From the NCBI GenBank assembly GCA_942492055.1, contig CALODP010000001.1, positions 124,001 to 188,000 on the forward strand: DNA of 64,000 nt, read 5' to 3'. The stretch is from CALODP01 sp942492055. GTDB lineage: Bacteria > Bacteroidota > Ignavibacteria > Ignavibacteriales > Melioribacteraceae. The notes under the pieces were generated by a model. The model made no database searches. It was not told the origin of the DNA and saw only the letters and a list, made by a program, of their open reading frames with translations. This document shows, piece after piece, positions 44,432-52,693 of this stretch (position 1 is its first letter; every line of letters begins with the position of its first letter). A program made the translations under genes and the position numbers.

Positions 44432-46525
44432 TTATTTCAAAAGGATCATTTTGCGAGAAGCGTTGAACTTGCCCGCCTCAATTGTGTATATATATATTCC
44501 GCTAGGGAGCTCGAAACCGTTGGTTCCCTTTCCGTTCCACGATAATTCATGATGACCGGCTTTCTGATATCCGCTGAAGAGTACTTTCACCAATTCCCCG
44601 AGGGTATTGTATATTTTGATGATCACATGATAATCCCCGTTGTTTGCCGGAAGCTCGTAAGCTATTGTGGTTGAAGGATTAAACGGGTTCGGATAATTTT
44701 GCGCCAGCGAGAATGCTTCGGGAATAGATTCTTCCTTTACCGAAGTAGGGTCTTCGTCCGGATCGGAATACATTGCAGTATACGGAGTAAGAATCTGGAA
44801 TTGCAAACTAAGTGCTACAATCTGATCGATAAGTTCCTGTGATTCTCCGTAGCTCTTTATCAGGTTTAAGAGATGATCAATCTTTTCTTTTGCCCATAAG
44901 CGTGGGACGAAACGATGTCCGCCGAGAGTATCTGAGAAATTGATAATCTGAGTGAACTCAACAGTTTCGTTTCTGTTTTTTCCTTTTACTTTCACTTCGA
45001 AGTTACCGGAGTTTGAGTATCGTCCGGAGTACATTATCTGGCTTCCCCAAAATAGATCGCCGATAACTTTCGGATAATGATCGTAAGTATCCAATCCATT
45101 GAATGTAATTTCGAGATTGGTCAGAACAGGTTTTGAGATTCTTGTAAAGTGATTGTTTACAACAATAGCGATGCTATCATCCTTCGAAATAAATTGAGGC
45201 AAACCATGATTAGCTTTTGCCATATCCGCCAACAGAGAACGATTTAACTCTTCCCCTACTCCGAAGGGGAAAATCCTCACATTGTTATCGTTTGTCCTTG
45301 CAATATTAGCGAGGATAGAATCGGGATTTATTTCTCCCCATGTTGGTTCGCCATCGGTAAGGAAAACTATATTGTTCGAAGATTCATCTGCAAAGCTCTG
45401 GCTTAGAGACTTTTCAATTGCTTCGTCGATATTTGTCAAACCCATAGCGTAGGTTTGATAAATAAAGTCTTTTGCCTCTTCGATATTATCCGAATTGGCT
45501 TCAACCAAATCGGTTTTGAATTCGTTTACAAAAGTTCCGAAAGTAATGATATTAAATTTGTCTTGCGGATTGAGGAGCGAAATAAATTCGTTCATCGCTT
45601 CTTTTACTTGTTCTATTCTTGTTCCTTCCATACTGGAAGAGACATCAACGGTGAAGACAATATTTTTCGGTATTACTTTGTTTTGATCAATTGTATCGGG
45701 AGGAGTAATCCACAAAGAGAAGAAGCTATCTTCTCCCATCGAATCGGAAACCTCGGGAGTATAAGTTAAAACAGTGTAATTGATTTGCTCCCGGTTCGTA
45801 GCCATTTTTAGAACTAAATCCTTTTTAGGGACATAGTTTTCGTCACCGTAGAAAAACTTATACTGGCTATCGGAAACTTTCTCAAGCTTAGAGGCCAGCG
45901 AATTGCCGTGTGATGGGGACTCGAACTTATTGTATTCATGTTGAGTAGAGGCATTCAAGTCTACGGAGACTCTTTCCAATGGCTTAGAGGACAATCCGGT
46001 TGTATTCAAAAGGAATTTGTATTCCATTTCCCCCATGTCGTATTGCAAAGGTTCCACATAAGTGATTTCGGTTCTAACTTCCGTATTAGCTTCAATTGGG
46101 ACTATTTTTAGCCTGAAAAGATTATCACCCATGTACTCGAGAAGCGCCGGATCGAGCCATTGTTGAAGTTTTTGATTATAAGCGGCAACCGCTTCTCCTC
46201 TTTCCCTAATTTCAGCTACGAATCTTTTCCCGTTAACCCAATAAACCATCTCAGTAATCATGGCTTTTTCGGGGAGAGGGAAAATATAGACTGCTTCAAC
46301 GGATTGGTCAAGCTCGTTGAAGAAAGTCTGATCGATGTGAGTAACAGCAATTTGGTCTTTGATATCGACGTCGGCATCGACATTCTTAATCCACATCTTT
46401 TTGTATTCGGTCTGAGACCAACGAGGGCGAGAAAACAATCCTCCGACCGCAAAGATATCCGATAGCGAAATCAAGAGAACCAGTAACATTACTGTTAGAT
46501 AAAAAAGGTACAATCTTTTGTTCAT
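44432..46525 (-). CDS. Secreted VIT + VWA protein (inter-alpha-trypsin-inhibitor-like) with sorting domain
   Basis: First gene of the operon, with GGGAGAA upstream. 697 aa: N-terminal hydrophobic segment (about 5-27), VIT domain (about 40-175: VEAVYIFPLPEKAMITEM, VNGKRFVAEIRERGEA), VWA domain (about 285-460) with perfect MIDAS Asp294-x-Ser296-x-Ser298, a GLTNIDEA Thr loop and FLTDGEPTWG. A sorting domain follows: NYPNPFNPSTTIAYELP ... PSGIYIYTIEAG. VIT-VWA pairs resemble the heavy chains of inter-alpha-trypsin inhibitor; bacterial ones are exported and of unknown function. Only 6-18 bp separate it from the next gene, so the three proteins are probably made together. Confidence 0.9.
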   Translation of the reverse strand: MNKRLYLFYLTVMLLVLLISLSDIFAVGGLFSRPRWSQTEYKKMWIKNVDADVDIKDQIAVTHIDQTFFNELDQSVEAVYIFPLPEKAMITEMVYWVNGKRFVAEIRERGEAVAAYNQKLQQWLDPALLEYMGDNLFRLKIVPIEANTEVRTEITYVEPLQYDMGEMEYKFLLNTTGLSSKPLERVSVDLNASTQHEYNKFESPSHGNSLASKLEKVSDSQYKFFYGDENYVPKKDLVLKMATNREQINYTVLTYTPEVSDSMGEDSFFSLWITPPDTIDQNKVIPKNIVFTVDVSSSMEGTRIEQVKEAMNEFISLLNPQDKFNIITFGTFVNEFKTDLVEANSDNIEEAKDFIYQTYAMGLTNIDEAIEKSLSQSFADESSNNIVFLTDGEPTWGEINPDSILANIARTNDNNVRIFPFGVGEELNRSLLADMAKANHGLPQFISKDDSIAIVVNNHFTRISKPVLTNLEITFNGLDTYDHYPKVIGDLFWGSQIMYSGRYSNSGNFEVKVKGKNRNETVEFTQIINFSDTLGGHRFVPRLWAKEKIDHLLNLIKSYGESQELIDQIVALSLQFQILTPYTAMYSDPDEDPTSVKEESIPEAFSLAQNYPNPFNPSTTIAYELPANNGDYHVIIKIYNTLGELVKVLFSGYQKAGHHELSWNGKGTNGFELPSGIYIYTIEAGKFNASRKMILLK

Positions 46526-46663
46526 ATTTTCTCCCTGTTGATTAGTTATACAAGGAGTTATTCAACGATCGTACCAATTACTAATAGAGCGAAATAGACT
46601 TACATGAGTAATTATGTATTCCTAGTAGTGCGAAAAGATTTCGCGCCTACGAAAATTTGTCAT

Positions 46664-47290
46664 TTACGCTTCGGAACACGCGAGGCTAATTCCGAGAGAG
46701 ACTAATATAACTCCGGCTCCTTTCCCGAGATATTTTTGAATCTTGTCGTTCTTCTTTAGCAATCTACCTATGCTACTTGCTGCAAGACCGATCAGGGAAA
46801 AACCTATCATCGTAAGAAGAACGAATGTAAATCCCAGAACTATCATTTGCAACTGTTGAGAACCATTTTCGTTTTTAACGAATTGAGGGAAAAAGGCGAG
46901 AAAAAAGACCGCAACTTTAGGGTTAAGAATATTAGCAATTATGCTTTCACGAAAAATTCTAAAGGCTGATTTATTATTCCCTTTTTCCTCAGTATTTATT
47001 AACGATTTATCACGGAACATCTTAATACCAAGATATACCAGATAGGCAGCTCCTACAATTTTGACGGCAAAAAAGGCTTGCGCCGATGCAACTAATAGGG
47101 CGGACAACCCTACAACAGCAAATGTGGTATGAAATATGTTACCCAAACTAAAACCGAGTGCAGCGGCTAAAGCCGCTTTTTTCCCTTGAGCAATTCCTCT
47201 TGTCATAACGTAAATGTTGTCGGGGCCTGGAGTTAATATTAGTACAATAGATGCCAAAGAGAATAGTAATAGTTGTTCTATTGAGATCAT
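46664..47290 (-). CDS. LysE/RhtB family amino-acid exporter
   Basis: 208 aa, six hydrophobic segments. The N-terminal signature LTPGPDNIYVMTRGIAQGKKAALAAALGFSLGN (from about residue 19; GPD motif and G-R-G) is diagnostic of LysE-type translocators. VAVFFLAFFPQFV (about 125) is the matching mid-protein motif. It exports an amino acid or a related compound, substrate unknown. It is monocistronic, and on the opposite strand from the following chemoreceptor. Confidence 0.92.
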   Translation of the reverse strand: MISIEQLLLFSLASIVLILTPGPDNIYVMTRGIAQGKKAALAAALGFSLGNIFHTTFAVVGLSALLVASAQAFFAVKIVGAAYLVYLGIKMFRDKSLINTEEKGNNKSAFRIFRESIIANILNPKVAVFFLAFFPQFVKNENGSQQLQMIVLGFTFVLLTMIGFSLIGLAASSIGRLLKKNDKIQKYLGKGAGVILVSLGISLACSEA

Positions 47291-47542
47291 AATTCTTCTA
47301 CTCTTATTTTGAAGTGGTTTATTTTCATAAAAATATAAACATTAGACTTTATATATAATTATTCTTATTTTCATTTTACTATAGGATTAAAACTAAGTGT
47401 CTGTGATTTCCTTAAATATTATGCTTATTAATTATTACATAAAGCCATCATTTTTTACTGATGACCCATCTCCACCTATGCTATGATTTCAATTGCAGAA
47501 GAATATAAACAACAAACTCTATAAATCCTATTTGGGGCTTTC

Positions 47543-49276
47543 ATGAAATCATCTATAAAAAGAACAACTCTAGCCACCGGTGTTACAACTTTTTTTGTGG
47601 GGATCTCAATTATTACTGTATTTGTATTATTGTTATTCTCCGGAGATATAAACACAAATGTAATCATACTGAATTCAGCACTTATTTTCATATTTGTTTC
47701 GTCCCTTTTAGCTCTCCTATCAACTAAGATAGTGCAGGAAGTAAATAATCTATTAGGAGCCTTAAGGAGTTTCGAGCAAGGGAATCGGAATGCAAGAGCA
47801 GAGATTAATACTGATGATGAATTCGGGGAGATGGCTAAAGTATTTAACGATTTGGCGGATGACATACGTTTTAAGCTATACTATCTGGACAATATTCCAA
47901 ATCCAATAATGGTAATGCATAAGGACTTCACCGTAGGATACATAAATAAGACAGCGTCTGAAAAACTATTAGGAAAAAAGACAGAAGAATGCATTGGGAA
48001 AAAATGTTACGAACTAATAAACACTCCTCAATGCAAAACATCCGAGTGTAAAGTTAAGCAAGCTATGCTTGCCAATAGCAACAAAAAGGGGGAAACCGAA
48101 TTAGAGTGTAACGGAAAGCATTACGATATTATCAATAACGCAGCCCCGGTTCATGATAATGACGGAAAAGTTGTAGGAGGAATGGAATTCATAATTGATA
48201 TTAGCGAGATAAAGGAAACACAACGCTATTTGGGTAGAACTTCTCACGCTCTTTTACTTGAAATGGAAAAATTCGCACAGGGTGATCTTACAGTTGGAGT
48301 TAAAGTTGAAAAAGATGACGAAATAGGAAGAATGTTCAGAGGCTTTAATCAAGCAGTCTCAAATATTCGGGAAATGATCGGGAGAGTATCCGAGGCCGTG
48401 CAGGCAACAGCAAGCGCCAGTAATCAAATTTCCGCCAGTGTTGAGGAGATGGCCGCTGGCGCACAAGAGCAGAACTCTCAGGCCTCTGAAGTTGCGTCCG
48501 CAGTTGAGCAGACAACAACTTCTATCTTTAATAACGCAAAGAACGCAAACTCGGCCTCAAACATGGCAAAAGAAGCCGGAATAAAAGCTGAAGAAGGAGT
48601 TACGATTATATCTTCCGCGAAGGAAGCTATGTTTGAAATTAAAAATACCGCCGCTGAAACTTCGAAACTAATAAGCACACTTAACATACAGACAGAACAA
48701 ATCGGTAAGATAACTAATGTGATAGACGAAATTGCCGATCAGACAAATCTCTTGGCGTTAAACGCAGCCATCGAGGCCGCTCGCGCAGGTGAACACGGCC
48801 GAGGTTTTGCAGTTGTTGCCGATGAAGTCAGAAAACTTGCCGAGCGAACTACTACAGCGACAAAAGAAATCGGAGATACAATAAAGGAGATTCAGGGGGA
48901 GGTTGTTAACGTTAATAAATCTATGTCAAAAGCTGAAGATGCCGTTAATAACGGAATAACCTTAAATGAAAAAGTCGGACAATCATTCAACGAAATATAT
49001 GAAAACAGCAAAAAATCAGTTGAGATTATTACAAGCGTTGCGGAAGCAAGTGAGGAACAATCAACCGCATCGGAACAAATTAGCAAAAGTATGGAAGGAA
49101 TCACCTCGGTCTCAGATCAAAGCGCAGTAGTTGCCCAACAGATAGCTCGCGCTGCTGAAGACTTAAGTAGACTTACAGAGAATCTCAACGGGCTTGTAGA
49201 AAACTTTACTATTGAGAATCATTCTCTTCTACAAGATAAGATAGATAGAAAAGCATTGGTTGAGAATTATAACTAA
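47543..49276 (+). CDS. Methyl-accepting chemotaxis protein with Cys-containing PAS domain, no periplasmic sensor
   Basis: 577 aa. Two membrane segments (about 12-33 and 38-61) are joined by only a few residues, so there is no periplasmic sensor. HAMP (about 62-110) is followed by PAS (about 112-225) and the MCP signalling domain (about 250-560, tip DEIADQTNLLALNAAIEAAR). The PAS domain carries Cys155, Cys164 and Cys169 in the same C-x8-C-x4-C frame as the larger receptor at 27600; the fourth Cys is Val171. Sensing must therefore be intracellular (redox, metal or membrane state). Downstream, a bidirectional terminator separates it from marC. Confidence 0.92.
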   Translation: MKSSIKRTTLATGVTTFFVGISIITVFVLLLFSGDINTNVIILNSALIFIFVSSLLALLSTKIVQEVNNLLGALRSFEQGNRNARAEINTDDEFGEMAKVFNDLADDIRFKLYYLDNIPNPIMVMHKDFTVGYINKTASEKLLGKKTEECIGKKCYELINTPQCKTSECKVKQAMLANSNKKGETELECNGKHYDIINNAAPVHDNDGKVVGGMEFIIDISEIKETQRYLGRTSHALLLEMEKFAQGDLTVGVKVEKDDEIGRMFRGFNQAVSNIREMIGRVSEAVQATASASNQISASVEEMAAGAQEQNSQASEVASAVEQTTTSIFNNAKNANSASNMAKEAGIKAEEGVTIISSAKEAMFEIKNTAAETSKLISTLNIQTEQIGKITNVIDEIADQTNLLALNAAIEAARAGEHGRGFAVVADEVRKLAERTTTATKEIGDTIKEIQGEVVNVNKSMSKAEDAVNNGITLNEKVGQSFNEIYENSKKSVEIITSVAEASEEQSTASEQISKSMEGITSVSDQSAVVAQQIARAAEDLSRLTENLNGLVENFTIENHSLLQDKIDRKALVENYN

Positions 49277-49294
49277 TTACTACTGAGTACATTA

Positions 49295-49338
49295 GCGAGT
49301 TTATTAATTATTAGTTGGCACTGTAAAAATAAACTCGC
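49295..49338. terminator. Bidirectional terminator
   Basis: Perfect 11-bp arms GCGAGTTTATT/AATAAACTCGC (49295-49305 with 49328-49338) lie between the convergent chemoreceptor and marC genes. Confidence 0.7.
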
Positions 49339-49347
49339 TATAACTCT

Positions 49348-49989
49348 TTATGCTATATTCAAAATATCCCTGAGAATCGGTTTTAGCCCTCCAAAGAAAA
49401 ATTCAACTGCCATTAACATAAGGATCAATCCCATCAAGCGCATTAAAACCTTGTTCCCTGTCTCACCTATTATTTTACTCAATTTGGATGAAGAAAGAAA
49501 CACTACATAAACGGAAACACAAATCAGAACAATAGAACCCAGAAGAAAAGCCATCTCAGTAAGATTTGAAGCGTCTTGCCAAAGAACCATTACGTTTGTG
49601 ATAGCACCAGGACCACATAGAACCGGAATAGCCAACGGCGAGATAGAAATGTCGGTTACAAAGCTTTTCATATCCTTTTCGTCCAATTTCGTTTTAGTCA
49701 TTTTTGCCTGAAGCATGTCATGCCCCATGAAAAAGAATATTATTCCACCCACAATTTTCAAACTATCAACCGATATATTGAAAAATTTGAATAGCAGTTG
49801 TCCGGCAAGTGCAAAGCTTATCAGAATAAAAAAAGCGACTATGACAGCTTTTTTTGCTGTCTTTTTCTTTTGCTGCTCGGAAAAGCTAGCTGTCATTGTC
49901 ATAAAGACAGGCATAATTCCCAAAGGATTCATTATTGTAAAAAAGCTTGTAATACAAAGCAATCCGAAAAGCATTGTCTTATCTTCCAT
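49348..49989 (-). CDS. MarC family integral membrane protein
   Basis: 213 aa, six hydrophobic segments. The family signature appears at the start (FTIMNPLGIMPVFMTMT, about 17-33), as does the central ISPLAIPVLCGPGAI (about 115-129). Such UPF0056/MarC proteins have no firmly established substrate. No regulator is adjacent. It is monocistronic between two terminator-like regions. Confidence 0.9.
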   Translation of the reverse strand: MEDKTMLFGLLCITSFFTIMNPLGIMPVFMTMTASFSEQQKKKTAKKAVIVAFFILISFALAGQLLFKFFNISVDSLKIVGGIIFFFMGHDMLQAKMTKTKLDEKDMKSFVTDISISPLAIPVLCGPGAITNVMVLWQDASNLTEMAFLLGSIVLICVSVYVVFLSSSKLSKIIGETGNKVLMRLMGLILMLMAVEFFFGGLKPILRDILNIA

Positions 49990-50098
49990 ATTCCACTCCT
50001 GCCATATACATCAGAAAAATACCGGCATCGAATTTCCAGAATTAGCTCATAAAAGGCAAATTAAAACTAGAATCGTTGGTCGTTTTTTTAACAAATTG

Positions 50099-50632
50099 TT
50101 ATAAGATTTTTTTATTCTCAGAAATGCTTTCTTTTGTTTTGAAGAAAATAATTTCCCCGTTTTCTCCTGGCTGAGATTCTCTCACAAAATTATTCCACAA
50201 CAATACTTTTTGAGACGCTAAATTCTCAGGTAGTGTTTTCGCAATTAGTAGACGAATCTCTTCATTTTCTATTGCCCATTCTGTAATCATTTTCACAGCT
50301 TCTTTTGCATATCCGTTTTTTCGGAAGGCAGGTAGAATGGAATATCCGATTTCCGCTTCTCCTTTTGAATTTGGTTTACCAAGAAACCCTATACTTCCAA
50401 TAAGACTATTGATTTCCTTTTCTACAACATACCAATTCAACCATTCGGCGTTGGAATTGTCTTCGTATAATTTTTCCATAAACCAAGGCTTCGCGTCTAT
50501 CAAATTTTCCGGAGGCCAATCATTTGGAATTATTGTATTTAATTTTGCTGCTAGCTTTAGGGGTGAATCGAGTTCTGCTTCTATGAGTTCTTTATTCGGA
50601 GGAATAATAGTAAGGCGTTTAGACTCTAACAT
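50099..50632 (-). CDS. GNAT family N-acetyltransferase
   Basis: 177 aa with the RimJ/RimL-like layout: MLESKRLTIIPP start, GSIGFLGKP (motif D/A region), EIGYSILPAFRKNGYAKEAVKMITEWA (about 103-129), which contains the acetyl-CoA pyrophosphate loop R-x-x-G-x-A, and the LIAKTLPENLASQKVL motif B. It transfers acetyl groups from acetyl-CoA to an amine; the substrate is unknown. Stands alone. Confidence 0.88.
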   Translation of the reverse strand: MLESKRLTIIPPNKELIEAELDSPLKLAAKLNTIIPNDWPPENLIDAKPWFMEKLYEDNSNAEWLNWYVVEKEINSLIGSIGFLGKPNSKGEAEIGYSILPAFRKNGYAKEAVKMITEWAIENEEIRLLIAKTLPENLASQKVLLWNNFVRESQPGENGEIIFFKTKESISENKKIL

Positions 50633-50679
50633 AATAATGAATTGTTTTTTTTGAATATTAGTTAAAAAAGGGGATATAA

Positions 50680-50700
50680 AAAAGCTCCCTTGTCGGGAGC
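50680..50700 (-). terminator. Terminator of the superoxide reductase gene
   Basis: GCTCCC (50684-50689) pairs with GGGAGC (50695-50700), 5-nt loop, followed on the minus strand by TTTTTT. Confidence 0.8.
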
Positions 50701-50715
50701 CTTTATCATTTGTCC

Positions 50716-51096
50716 TTATTCTTTTACTTCCACAGCAACTTCATCACTTTTCCAGAGACCATGTTTTGTACAATAAGCTAAGGCAGTTAATTTTAAATTC
50801 TTGGTTGGAACAATGTTAAAGTCGACTTCTGTTTGTCCGGGAACGTTACCTAATGCCCCTGAATTAAAATCAGCTTTTGCCAACATTCTTTCACCACTCC
50901 ATAACTGCACCCACGCGATATAATGATCAAAATCATCAGGGTGACTATATTCATCACCTACTTTTACTGTTACTCTGAATTTCTCTCCCTTTTTAGCTTC
51001 TTTTTCGCAATGAATAAACGGGGAATGTCTATCGATGTAATCTTTTTTAGCTTCTTTTTCAACTGTTGAGATGTCTACATAAGAATTTACTTTCAT
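50716..51096 (-). CDS. Superoxide reductase, neelaredoxin (single-iron) type
   Basis: 126 aa, the length of class II superoxide reductases; the N-terminal desulforedoxin Cys4 domain is absent. The Fe(His)4Cys site is complete: His24 (RHSPFI), His52 and His58 (SHPDDFDHYIAW), Cys109 and His112 (AYCTKHGLW). The enzyme reduces superoxide to hydrogen peroxide in anaerobes or microaerobes. The usual EKHVP loop, whose Glu and Lys assist catalysis, reads DRHSP here (Asp22, Arg23), which is unusual. A sigma-70-like pair (TTGTAA/TATACT with 17-bp spacing) is at 51193-51221 on the minus strand. Stands alone. Confidence 0.9.
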   Translation of the reverse strand: MKVNSYVDISTVEKEAKKDYIDRHSPFIHCEKEAKKGEKFRVTVKVGDEYSHPDDFDHYIAWVQLWSGERMLAKADFNSGALGNVPGQTEVDFNIVPTKNLKLTALAYCTKHGLWKSDEVAVEVKE

Positions 51097-51192
51097 GATT
51101 ATTTCTCCTGCATTTGAATTCTATAATTAGATTATTTTCTTCGAAATATCCGGATCAAAAGTTTTCTCACCTATGGCTTTTGTTTCCGTTTA

Positions 51193-51221
51193 AGTATAAC
51201 ATATATCTATTTTTGTTACAA
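51193..51221 (-). promoter_or_regulatory. Possible promoter of the superoxide reductase gene
   Basis: On the minus strand TTGTAA (51216-51221) and TATACT (51193-51198) are spaced by 17 bp. It resembles a general sigma-70 promoter, about 90 bp before the start codon. The Bacteroidetes-type -7 is not seen here. Confidence 0.3.
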
Positions 51222-51315
51222 TTATAAGCTATACACAGTCCGGAATCAAATTGTTAGTTTCTATACACCCATAGAGGATATCTATAGTATTTTACTTTTC
51301 TTAGATTTTGATTAT

Positions 51316-51348
51316 AAAAAAAGCCCGTCGAAAATCTCAACGGGCTTT
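51316..51348 (-). terminator. Terminator of the lipoprotein gene
   Basis: AAAGCCCGT (51320-51328) pairs with ACGGGCTTT (51340-51348), 11-nt loop, followed on the minus strand by a T run. Confidence 0.8.
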
Positions 51349-51366
51349 GTTAAATAGTCATTTATC

Positions 51367-52023
51367 TTATTTTACATAAGCTTTTATCCAATTCACAAAA
51401 TCGAGATTCCTTTTTATTGCCTCGGTTCTTTCGCTTTCCTCTAATTCATCATCCAAAAGAAGTGCCTCTTGAAGATACTTTTCTGCTGTTTCCAGAATAA
51501 GAATATTTTCTTCGAATTTGAGTTTTGTTTCCCAACTATATTTTTTCTTTTCTTCCTGAGAAGATATTGTTGCCAATGTTCTCATACGCTTATCGTATTC
51601 TGTAACTCGCTGGAACTCCTGAATCGAATAATGCCCGATATTGTTATATTGCCAGGCCGCAATATCATATCTTCCAAGCTCGATAGCAGCTTTACCGGCT
51701 CTATCCAAATGACTTATTCCTTTCTCCAAATCATTTTTATTTAACAGCTCTTGTCCTACTATTTTTTCCGATTTGTAAATTTTCCATAAATCGGAAATTG
51801 ATTTTACTTTAATCCCTTTTGGCTCTTCGACCTTTTTTAAAATATTACTATTCTTTAGGGTCTCCTGCTTAACCTCTTCGGCCAAATTTTTCACTGAATC
51901 AGCCTTTTCAAGAACCTTTTTCTCCGGTATTGCTTCATTTTGTGGCTTTTCTTTCGTATCGTTAGAACATCCGACGATTACTGTCAGCAAAACTACCGCT
52001 AATATTATCTTATTGTATTTCAT
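51367..52023 (-). CDS. Helical (TPR-like) lipoprotein of unknown function
   Basis: GGTGA lies before the ATG at 52023, giving MKYNKIILAVVLLTVIVGC (lipobox, Cys19); a frame start at 52047 would displace the signal. 218 aa. The mature protein has a Lys/Glu-rich linker (about 20-80) and paired helices (LEKGISHLDRAGKAAIELGRYDIAAWQYNNIGHYSI; ILETAEKYLQEALLLDD) like tetratricopeptide repeats. No specific family is recognised. Anchored in the inner or outer membrane, possibly holding a partner. Confidence 0.7.
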   Translation of the reverse strand: MKYNKIILAVVLLTVIVGCSNDTKEKPQNEAIPEKKVLEKADSVKNLAEEVKQETLKNSNILKKVEEPKGIKVKSISDLWKIYKSEKIVGQELLNKNDLEKGISHLDRAGKAAIELGRYDIAAWQYNNIGHYSIQEFQRVTEYDKRMRTLATISSQEEKKKYSWETKLKFEENILILETAEKYLQEALLLDDELEESERTEAIKRNLDFVNWIKAYVK

Positions 52024-52089
52024 TTCACCAGTTATTTTTATTTGCACCTTATATTACTACAAAATCTTTGTCGAATATCCAAGTATTCC

Positions 52090-52566
52090 CTACTCTTTAA
52101 TATTATTGATAGATTGGATTAGGAGGTTGATTTGCCCTATATGATAAGCCTCATGGTGCATAAGAAAGGTCAAACCTCCTAATACTGACTTGTTTTCGAT
52201 TTCGAAATCATAATCCCCCCTAGAACTTAAAAACTCATCAGATAGCTTTGATATACTTGAAGGAAGTTCATGTGATAGATTTTTCCAGTGCCTTATTAAA
52301 TCATCTAATCGTGGATATTCCCGAATATCTTCAATACTACTTATTTTTCCAAAGAAGTCTTCGAAAGGATTTATCAGAGGCTGCTTAATATATTCAGAAA
52401 GAAAATATCGCGCGTTTAAGAGATGCATAACAAGAAATTTTATTGAATTCCCTTTTCCGTTGATTCGCTTTTCGCCTTTATAATCATCGGAAACAAGCAT
52501 TTTTTCCAATAACATTTCGGAATGCATATCATACAAGATCAGAATTGATTCTAATTTCGGATTCAT
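52090..52566 (-). CDS. DinB-like four-helix protein
   Basis: 158 aa with GAGAGGA upstream. It is predicted to be four helices with the metal-binding histidines of the DinB superfamily: His48 in FLVMHLLNARYF, and HHEAYHIGQINLL near the C-terminus (two spaced His). Members include metal-dependent thiol S-transferases and stress proteins; many have no known role. Stands alone. Confidence 0.82.
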   Translation of the reverse strand: MNPKLESILILYDMHSEMLLEKMLVSDDYKGEKRINGKGNSIKFLVMHLLNARYFLSEYIKQPLINPFEDFFGKISSIEDIREYPRLDDLIRHWKNLSHELPSSISKLSDEFLSSRGDYDFEIENKSVLGGLTFLMHHEAYHIGQINLLIQSINNIKE

Positions 52567-52693
52567 ATAATCCTCTCTTTTGTTAGAAAATATGAAACAT
52601 TCTTTAGAAATTGCTCAAATTAGATTGAACTTCAAGATATGGAAAGAATTCGATATGGGAAACATTTATTTGGATTATTCAAATACAATTTCA

